From positions 1 to 13,449 of the forward strand of contig JAPLWC010000039.1 of assembly GCA_026396845.1 (NCBI GenBank): a stretch of 13,449 nucleotides of DNA, in the 5' to 3' direction. The notes under the pieces were generated by a model that was given only the letters and a program-made list of their open reading frames with translations, was not told where the DNA came from and ran no database searches. The stretch's first letter is position 1, and every line of letters begins with the position of its first letter. Source of the stretch: Candidatus Gottesmanbacteria bacterium. Its GTDB lineage: Bacteria; Patescibacteriota; Microgenomatia; UBA10105; UBA927. Both the position numbers and the translations under genes were made by a program. Below are positions 7,714 to 13,449 of the stretch, piece after piece.

Positions 7714-9918
7714 TTAGCGGTACACAAAAGTTACAACGTGGTCTCCTTTAGGCACGAGTATCCCCTGGAAGAGATAATCCGTCCGATATATTGGAACCGG
7801 AATCGAATCAACGGAGGCACTCCATCCAGAATCATATATATTTGAAATTACGACGAAACGGTCATTCGTGAGTGACGAAAGACCGCGAATCTCCGAAGAA
7901 GTTTCGGACATGACATCGATATGGTCGCCAGGTGCAATCGTCGATGATGGAACAGATACGTAGGTCTCAATGACCGCTTGCTTTGCCGCATTGAACGTCG
8001 AACTATAAAGCAAATCCATGGCCTGCTGTTTGGACTGTGCGAAAACAGTAGATTCAACGGGATATATCCGAGGCAGCACCTTTAAGTACCGGTATATCTT
8101 CGTTTGGCCTTCCTGATACACGAATTCCAACGACGGACCTTTCAGGTCATCGAGCGATAGAATATATTTGACGTTCAGAAGCGGAAATAGCGGCGAATCG
8201 ATGGTCGGCGACGTGATAATGCGGTTAAAACCAAACGGTGGTGTGATATTCGGTTCGTTGCGGTTCAGCGCTGCAATGAATTCCTCATACCGGGCGTCGT
8301 AAATAGGGTCATATCCTTCGATCGATTCGATGCCGTAATATGCGCCGACATTCGGTGGTAAAATGCGGTTATCCAAACTCACCACCCGGAACGGCTTTGG
8401 CTGACCCTGAAGAAAAATAATTGCTTTGGTTGTCGGAAAAAAGTACTCAGTCGGAGTAAACGGCGTAAACTTCCACCCAAAACGGAACAGGTCAAACATC
8501 GTGACGGCAATAATGAGAAACGTGAAAAAGGTATTCCATCGTCTTTTGATAATAAATGCGAGCAATAACAGGCCGCTACTTATTGCCCACAGAACACTCG
8601 GGAGCATGAGATTCCGTTTGGAAACTGCCATATCCGGTACATGTAGGACATAGACCCACAGACCGCAAAGGACAATCCCGACAAACACAATTCCGAAAAG
8701 AATTTTCTTATTCGGTTTTTTAAGATAGGCATCTAACCCAAGCCCCGCCAGGACAACGAGACACACATCAACAAGTACCATGAGCCTGGTCGGCTGTAAT
8801 GATGAGATGACAGGCAGATGAAATTGAAACGGAAGTTTTGCAAGCGGGGTGGGAAGTAAAAATAGAAAAACAATTCCGGCCCCTATTGCAAAAAATCTGG
8901 TTAACCGGTCGCGGCGGGTCACTATTGCATTGAGTGCGAGAAGCAAAGGAAGGATGCCGATATACCCGATTAATTCACCGTAATTCCAAATTCCCCAGTA
9001 GTTGAGCGTCGCCGGATTTCCGAAAAAATCCGGAGCGATAAATTGTACGAGGTTCTGCCACGGCAAAAACCACCCGTCTTTGAGCCACGCGGCCGCATCA
9101 GTAAGACGCGAGCTATGCGAAATGAGCCCTGCCATCGGTATCCATTGGACGGATGAAACAACAATAGCTCCTGCAACTGCGGCCAAAAGCCACCATGATA
9201 TTTTCCGCAGCGCGTAGACTCCGGCGAAAATAAAAATATATAAGGCGACTTGTGCATGACCGGCAAAGAGTGCAAACGCTAATGACAATGCAAGTATCGT
9301 AGACCAATATATTTTTTTTCTTTTACCGGTCGCATCTTCGATCTTATCGATTGAAAGGAGTATGAGCGGCAACCAAAGGGCCGTTTGCACTATCGTGCCC
9401 CATGTGAGCCACGCGATACTAAACCCGCAAAATGCCCACACAACGCCGGCGAACGCCGAAACGGCAGGAAGAATTTTCTTGTTCCGTAAATAGAAATAAA
9501 GGAATAACGCCGCAAGAATTGGTTGGATGATAATCAGGACAGTCCATGCAATATAAAAAGGCATAAATAGAAATAGAATATTCATCGGGTACCATGCGCC
9601 CGCCTGAATATTTGGCAGTAGCGGAGTACCGGAAAAATTATACGGATCCCATACGGGGAGCGTTCCGTTTTTCAGGTCATCAACAACCAATTTTCTCCAT
9701 GGAATCTGCTGCCGGATGGGATCCGTAATGAGAAAATTTTTATACGGGACGCCGCGTGGATTTGTCGCCGCGTAGAGATCAGTCCACGGATGATATAAAC
9801 CGATGAGTGTGTCTGTAGGAACCGGTAATTTGCCCGAAAGCAGCGTCGGGTAAAAAAATATCGCACAGACAGCGACTATGATTGCCGGAAATAATAAAAT
9901 CCGTAAAAACCGTTTCAT
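7714..9918 (-). CDS. YfhO-family membrane protein lacking the last helix (734 aa)
   Basis: This is a large membrane protein with about 12 helices (residues 8-460) and a long extracytoplasmic C-terminal region. Conserved blocks: TDPIRQQIPW (65-74), VWDPYNFSG (89-97), FIAPDFFGNP (293-302), LPTP (355-358), EGYDPIYDARY (534-544) and GWSASVDS (698-705). They match YfhO proteins; in Firmicutes, YfhO with the GT2 CsbB is needed for GlcNAc decoration of lipoteichoic acid, and YfhO is regarded as the outer-face GT-C transferase. Here the acceptor is unknown. Compared with the 755-aa paralogue, it stops at VYR just after the C-terminal beta domain and lacks the closing membrane helix. The sequence after the TAA does not restore one in frame. 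The ATG forms a TGATG 1-nt overlap with the GT4 stop, so it is translationally coupled. It is the last gene of the GT2-YfhO-GT4-YfhO run. Confidence 0.85.
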   Translation of the reverse strand: MKRFLRILLFPAIIVAVCAIFFYPTLLSGKLPVPTDTLIGLYHPWTDLYAATNPRGVPYKNFLITDPIRQQIPWRKLVVDDLKNGTLPVWDPYNFSGTPLLPNIQAGAWYPMNILFLFMPFYIAWTVLIIIQPILAALFLYFYLRNKKILPAVSAFAGVVWAFCGFSIAWLTWGTIVQTALWLPLILLSIDKIEDATGKRKKIYWSTILALSLAFALFAGHAQVALYIFIFAGVYALRKISWWLLAAVAGAIVVSSVQWIPMAGLISHSSRLTDAAAWLKDGWFLPWQNLVQFIAPDFFGNPATLNYWGIWNYGELIGYIGILPLLLALNAIVTRRDRLTRFFAIGAGIVFLFLLPTPLAKLPFQFHLPVISSLQPTRLMVLVDVCLVVLAGLGLDAYLKKPNKKILFGIVFVGIVLCGLWVYVLHVPDMAVSKRNLMLPSVLWAISSGLLLLAFIIKRRWNTFFTFLIIAVTMFDLFRFGWKFTPFTPTEYFFPTTKAIIFLQGQPKPFRVVSLDNRILPPNVGAYYGIESIEGYDPIYDARYEEFIAALNRNEPNITPPFGFNRIITSPTIDSPLFPLLNVKYILSLDDLKGPSLEFVYQEGQTKIYRYLKVLPRIYPVESTVFAQSKQQAMDLLYSSTFNAAKQAVIETYVSVPSSTIAPGDHIDVMSETSSEIRGLSSLTNDRFVVISNIYDSGWSASVDSIPVPIYRTDYLFQGILVPKGDHVVTFVYR

Positions 9919-10958
9919 CAGGTTATATCCGAAACTAAAGCGTCAAACGCTTTTGTAAATGTTATTACGTTGAATCTCTTTGAGCGTTGTATCATATCTT
10001 CCCGTAAAGCACTCAGGTCTTTTACATTTTGAATGATATGTTGGGTCATTTCGAGGCATTCATCAGGTGTGGTCCAGAGATTTCGGTTAATAATCTCCGA
10101 CTGGCCTCCGCCGTTGAAAACTACCGGGATACATCCTGCGGACATTGCTTCAACAGTCGTAATACCGAAATGCTCCATATGCTCCGGTTTTGTCGCACCG
10201 TACCCTGCCGCATGCCAGTACACAAGAGACTCATTATATAACCCCGTCAGCGACCGGAACGTACAATTCGGGAAGAACCGGACCGGCAGTCCTTTTGCGG
10301 CCCGCTTTAACGCGTCAAAATATAATTTATCCGCCGGCTGCAACCCTCCTGCGAGTTTAAGTTCAAAACCTGAAAGTTGTTTTGCCCTCATTGCCTTTCG
10401 GAATACATCAATGAGCACGTCCTGCTTTTTCATCGGATGAAACCGTCCGACGGAAAGGATGACGTTTTTTCTGGCGAAGCCAGATCCAGATAGACTAGAC
10501 TTCTTAACCGGCTCAACAGGCGGATAAATGACGATGGATTGTTTACCCACACGCGGGTCCAGATGGTCTTTCGTAAAAAATGAATTACACACAATAGCCT
10601 GAAAACGGAGTAATTTAATCGGATGCACGGGAATATGCTGAAACGGCACCTGAAAATGTAATATATTCCGTTTGGCAAACGTGGTCGGAATACTCCCGTC
10701 CGTCAGAAAAAATATCAGGTCATATCCGCGGCTAATAGCTAATTTTTTAAATACATTTTTCGTTTTAAAAACGTTTTCCGTGGTCCGGATCCGCGTCAGA
10801 TCAATGTGGAATCGTTTTTCCGACTGAACTAAAATCTTTGGGTCATCCCAAAAAAGAAAAACATCGTGAGACTTCGACCAGTGGGAGGCGATGGTTAAGA
10901 GATACCGCTCGCCGCCGCTCATGCTGTCGAAATACGGGCTGTAAAAACCGATTTTCAT
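9918..10958 (-). CDS. Family 4 glycosyltransferase (346 aa)
   Basis: This is a GT-B fold retaining transferase using a nucleotide sugar, expected at the cytoplasmic membrane face. The N-terminal domain opens MKIGFYSPYFDSMSGGERYL, with the glycine loop GGER at 15-18, followed by CNSFFTK (124-130) and IYPPVEP (144-150). The C-terminal domain has ILSVGRFHPMKKQD (167-180), HAAGYG (249-254) and EHFGITTVEAM (262-272), the E-X7-E motif that binds the donor. The layout resembles Alg11/PimB-type mannosyltransferases, but the sugar cannot be assigned. I chose 10958 over the longer ATG at 11018: it begins exactly at the first beta strand and forms an ATGA overlap with the upstream YfhO stop. The interdomain linker (151-164) contains a Ser/Gly-rich stretch encoded by a small palindrome, which may be an insertion. 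The 3' end overlaps the downstream YfhO by one base (TGATG). Confidence 0.9.
   Translation of the reverse strand: MKIGFYSPYFDSMSGGERYLLTIASHWSKSHDVFLFWDDPKILVQSEKRFHIDLTRIRTTENVFKTKNVFKKLAISRGYDLIFFLTDGSIPTTFAKRNILHFQVPFQHIPVHPIKLLRFQAIVCNSFFTKDHLDPRVGKQSIVIYPPVEPVKKSSLSGSGFARKNVILSVGRFHPMKKQDVLIDVFRKAMRAKQLSGFELKLAGGLQPADKLYFDALKRAAKGLPVRFFPNCTFRSLTGLYNESLVYWHAAGYGATKPEHMEHFGITTVEAMSAGCIPVVFNGGGQSEIINRNLWTTPDECLEMTQHIIQNVKDLSALREDMIQRSKRFNVITFTKAFDALVSDIT
10470..10484. repeat. Small palindrome in the GT4 interdomain linker
   Basis: TCTGGC and GCCAGA form a perfect 6-bp inverted pair around GAA, and a further CCAGA follows at 10486-10490. On the coding strand it encodes S-G-F-A-R within a Ser/Gly-rich linker between the two GT-B domains, a position where insertions are tolerated. 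It may be a mobile palindromic element or a chance hairpin; no second copy of exactly this sequence is seen in the window. Confidence 0.4.
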
Positions 10959-13222
10959 ATGCGCTTCAACATATAGAATAATCCTCCCACGCCGACAATA
11001 CTTAGCATTATACCCCACCGGAATTCGTCGGGTGCGTATCTGAACTCAACCGTATGCGTTCCGGCAGGTGTCACGACTGCACGGAAATCATAATCCGCCC
11101 GGTATATGCGGGTCTCTTTTCCGTCGACAAATGCATGCCACCCCGTATCGAATTCATCGGAGAGGAATAATAGTTTAGGCAATTTTGAATCAGTCTTTAT
11201 CGTTACCTTTCCGGGCGTATACGATGTAATTTCCGCTGATCCTGACCCTGCCTCGCCGGCAGGCGGGCCTGATTGCGGTTCTATAGCCGGTTTTTGTTCG
11301 AGCACCAAGGAATTCCGCCTGTCGAAATCTTTGGCAAATAGCGTATTGATGATGTCTGTATCCGTAGTTTTAACCGTATACGACGAGGCCAAAAACGCCC
11401 GCGGATACACATTGTAATATTCAAAAATCTCATACTTTTCATCACTGTATACTTGGTGCATCGACCCGTCGGCAAGATACTGCCAATACGGGAAAACCCA
11501 GACGTTTCTGCCGTCGCTGAAGCGGTGATACATATATTTGATGCCCAAAAGCTGTAGTGCTTCCGTCTTATATACTCCGTTTTTATCAAACTGTACAACT
11601 GACCGGCCACCCGGATATACATAGCCTTTGGAAACTGCATTGATAAATTCTCCGTACCGTGCCTGGTACACCGCATCATAGCCTTCGACGAGCGGAATAC
11701 GAAATTCCGTACCCACTTCTCCGCTCCCGATATTGCCGAAAACCCTGTCGGCGCCGACATGGGACTGAAGGTACGTCAGAGATTTCACCTCGGGATACAC
11801 GTAATGCCGGGGGTCAAACGGCATCCATTTGGCAGCAAACCGAAGAAGATCGAATGCTGACAATCCTAATAGTGCAATTATAACAATCAACTGTACTAGT
11901 TTATTCCGAAACGATCCTAAAACGATTAATAATGCTCCTAATAATATCAACACACTCGGCATGACGAAGTTGTGTGTTGCGATGGTGAGTTTATCGGCTT
12001 GTAGCGGTTTTCCAAATAACAAAATCCCCCAAGTTACGCCGACAAAACAGGAGCACAAAGCAGAAAAAATAATATTAGATTTTTTATTTTTAATCAGCTC
12101 GTCTAACCCATAAGCCGCCAAGGCGGCTAGAGAAAAACTCGTAAGAAGTATAATCCTCGATGCGGCGCTCCCCGACAGGACGGGAATTTTTAACAGGTAG
12201 AGTAAATCGTTTAGAGGTGTCGGCAACGCAAACAATAACGTCAAGATTGCAAGCAGCACAAAAAACCAGCCTTTGCGTAGGCTTTTTTTTGTAACAGAGA
12301 AAATCGCCAGCATCAGAGGTATGACACCGACAAATCCCGTCCATTCGGCATAATGCCCGAACCAGTCGTTTCTCGTAACAGGATTTCCGAAAAAATCCGG
12401 GGCTATGAAGGTCAAAAGATACTGCCAGGGTATAACCTCGCCTTTGACGACTGCTTCCCCCCGTGTCGAAAGCACAAATGACCGGAGCCCTAAAAGAATT
12501 TGCGGCGCGGCAATAAGTACGCCAAATAGTACGAACCAAAGTGTCGACAAATGTTTTTTCCAAAGAATATATGCTGTTGCAGCTGCAATAACATAGATAC
12601 TTACCTGAAAGTGACCGGAGACAAGCGATAGCGCGATCCCAAAACTTATCGCCAACCCATACTTTTTATGTATGCCCCAGCATATAAGAGGCAGGAACAA
12701 TGCTGCATACCCAAGCGTCCCGTACGCCATCCATACGACCATAAATCCGCAGAACATAAACGCGATAGCCGCAAGTAATGACGCTTCCTTGGATCTCTCC
12801 AGGCTTCTTACAAACAAATACATGAATAAACCCGCAAGCAAAGGCTGAAGTAGGATCATTACACTCCATGCGTCAATAAACGGAAGAATAAAAAATAGCA
12901 GATTAAACGGAGAAAATACGGCGCTCTGATAGTTGCCGGCCTGTACCGTACCGGAAAAGCTATACGGATTCCACATCGGAATAGCCCCTGACTTCCACGT
13001 GTCTATCGTCAGCTTTTTCCATGGGTAAATCTGCGTAATCACGTCCGGCATCGCGTTATTTTTTACCGGCATGCCATACTCACTGTTCCACGGAGGAAAA
13101 AACGTAGCAAGATACGTCGAAGGGAACGGCACGAGCCCTCGGGCAAAATACGGGAATGAAAAAATAAACCACAAGGTGACAATAACGAGCACCGGCCAAA
13201 ATTTAGTAAAAAATGATTTCAT
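10955..13222 (-). CDS. YfhO-family membrane protein (755 aa)
   Basis: This is a full-length YfhO-like protein: about 12 helices to residue 465, an extracytoplasmic region, and a closing helix at about 736-751 before KRI. Diagnostic blocks are PDVITQIYPWKK (59-70), MWNPYSFSG (83-91), TFIAPDFFGNP (271-281), LPTP (333-336), VEGYDAVYQARYGEF (512-526), and GWHAFVDGK (694-702) in a small beta domain. The probable role is outer-face sugar transfer to a surface polymer, by analogy with CsbB/YfhO of Firmicutes; no direct evidence exists for this subgroup. It overlaps the preceding GT2 by ATGA (13222-13219) and the following GT4 by ATGA (10958-10955), so the three are translationally coupled. It is paralogous to the 734-aa gene two positions downstream but diverged throughout. 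Residues 650-662 form a Gly/Pro/Ala/Ser-rich insert (SGPPAGEAGSGSA) encoded by a GC-rich palindrome. Confidence 0.9.
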   Translation of the reverse strand: MKSFFTKFWPVLVIVTLWFIFSFPYFARGLVPFPSTYLATFFPPWNSEYGMPVKNNAMPDVITQIYPWKKLTIDTWKSGAIPMWNPYSFSGTVQAGNYQSAVFSPFNLLFFILPFIDAWSVMILLQPLLAGLFMYLFVRSLERSKEASLLAAIAFMFCGFMVVWMAYGTLGYAALFLPLICWGIHKKYGLAISFGIALSLVSGHFQVSIYVIAAATAYILWKKHLSTLWFVLFGVLIAAPQILLGLRSFVLSTRGEAVVKGEVIPWQYLLTFIAPDFFGNPVTRNDWFGHYAEWTGFVGVIPLMLAIFSVTKKSLRKGWFFVLLAILTLLFALPTPLNDLLYLLKIPVLSGSAASRIILLTSFSLAALAAYGLDELIKNKKSNIIFSALCSCFVGVTWGILLFGKPLQADKLTIATHNFVMPSVLILLGALLIVLGSFRNKLVQLIVIIALLGLSAFDLLRFAAKWMPFDPRHYVYPEVKSLTYLQSHVGADRVFGNIGSGEVGTEFRIPLVEGYDAVYQARYGEFINAVSKGYVYPGGRSVVQFDKNGVYKTEALQLLGIKYMYHRFSDGRNVWVFPYWQYLADGSMHQVYSDEKYEIFEYYNVYPRAFLASSYTVKTTDTDIINTLFAKDFDRRNSLVLEQKPAIEPQSGPPAGEAGSGSAEITSYTPGKVTIKTDSKLPKLLFLSDEFDTGWHAFVDGKETRIYRADYDFRAVVTPAGTHTVEFRYAPDEFRWGIMLSIVGVGGLFYMLKRI
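11247..11267. repeat. GC-rich imperfect palindrome inside the YfhO gene
   Basis: The arms CCTGCCT and AGGCGGG flank a GCCGGC core, with one unpaired C on the left side and one G-T pair. It is strikingly GC-rich against its surroundings and encodes the PPAGEAG stretch of the 755-aa YfhO, in a loop ahead of the C-terminal beta domain. It has the look of a dispersed intragenic palindromic element, comparable in kind to Rickettsia palindromic elements; only one copy is seen here. Confidence 0.5.
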
Positions 13223-13449
13223 TTAACGTTTTGCTTTTGCTGCACCTCCCACAATTTTGCGTAGGTGATAAACATAGAAAACCCCTGATAGATGCTTTCT
13301 ATCCAACCCATTGTGCCGGCTCTCCAGCCACCCTGAGCAAAAAAGGAACTGGAGAATCCGGTGGTCATGACACGTAATAACCTCCACCAGACAACCGGCG
13401 GGTGATGCGCGTCGAGCCTAAGATTTGCCTCCAGTCGCGACCACTCGTT
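13219..13449 (-). CDS. Family 2 glycosyltransferase, C-terminal 76 residues (cut by window edge)
   Basis: The frame is open from the right edge to a TGA at 13221-13219, which overlaps the YfhO start as ATGA. The visible part contains WWRLLRVM, then FFAQGGWRAGTMGW, then IYQGFSMFITYAKLWEVQQ. This follows the pattern of the C-terminal tail of WaaE/KdtX-like GT2 enzymes: a basic/aromatic membrane-associating segment, a G-G/D-G-rich turn and an amphipathic helix ending near a K-x-W-E. The catalytic domain lies outside the window, so the family call rests on the tail and on its position directly ahead of a YfhO gene. A soluble GT2 translationally coupled to YfhO recalls the CsbB-YfhO pair, but the tail is not the two-helix membrane anchor of CsbB. 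Alternatively it could be another GT2 subgroup. Confidence 0.65.
   Translation of the reverse strand, partial: NEWSRLEANLRLDAHHPPVVWWRLLRVMTTGFSSSFFAQGGWRAGTMGWIESIYQGFSMFITYAKLWEVQQKQNVK

Noticed and set aside
9014..9033. A 20-base sequence identical to 12381-12400, suspected repeat
   Set aside because: Both copies encode the same conserved APDFFGNP motif of the two YfhO paralogues in the same frame, so identity follows from protein conservation rather than a separate repeat element.
10033..10440. Plus-strand open frame of 135 codons
   Set aside because: It is antisense to the GT4 gene over its conserved C-terminal domain; the translation is low in structure and matches no family I recognise.

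Overview
This window is almost entirely a cell-envelope glycosylation locus. It holds eight genes or gene remnants, all encoding either large polytopic membrane proteins of the GT-C / YfhO type or soluble nucleotide-sugar glycosyltransferases (GT2, GT4). There are no RNA genes, CRISPR arrays, transposases or phage genes, and no gene-free stretch longer than about 90 bases. The AT-rich, very compact layout, the stacking of divergent GT-C paralogues, paired YfhO proteins and the standard code suggest a Candidate Phyla Radiation (Patescibacteria) bacterium, most like Microgenomates. That placement is inference from gene content and style; no phylogenetic marker gene is present. UGA acts as an ordinary stop: five genes end in TGA, four of these in start/stop overlaps, which argues against the UGA=Gly code of Gracilibacteria/SR1.

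Layout from left to right. (1) 1-811, minus: the N-terminal 270 residues of an ArnT/PMT-like GT-C protein, cut by the window edge. (2) 902-2110, plus: a different GT-C-like membrane protein interrupted by one in-frame TGA at 1616-1618, with homology continuing in the same frame. (3) 6399-2120, minus: a three-gene run, GT2 -> GT-C (520 aa) -> GT-C (592 aa), with spacings of 6 nt and then a 4-nt ATGA overlap; the last gene is clearly more AT-rich than the rest. (4) 6414-7694, plus: a further GT-C-like protein with a GTG start, divergent from the GT2 and only 14 nt from its outermost ATG. (5) 13449-7714, minus: a tightly coupled run, GT2 (C-terminus only) -> YfhO (755 aa) -> GT4 -> YfhO (734 aa), joined by ATGA, ATGA and TGATG overlaps.

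How the genes may work together (inference). Soluble GT2/GT4 enzymes would build or extend lipid-linked or surface glycans from nucleotide sugars at the cytoplasmic face. The GT-C and YfhO proteins would transfer sugars from polyprenyl-phosphate donors on the outer face. In each minus-strand run a soluble transferase precedes one or more membrane transferases, so the locus looks like repeated soluble-plus-membrane modules. No polyprenyl-phosphate-sugar synthase, flippase or polymerase is visible here, so donor supply must be encoded elsewhere.

The points most worth checking are the single in-frame TGA, two small palindromes lying in linker regions of the adjacent GT4 and YfhO genes, the missing last membrane helix of the 734-aa YfhO at a tail-to-tail junction, and the compositional patchwork that suggests assembly by lateral exchange.
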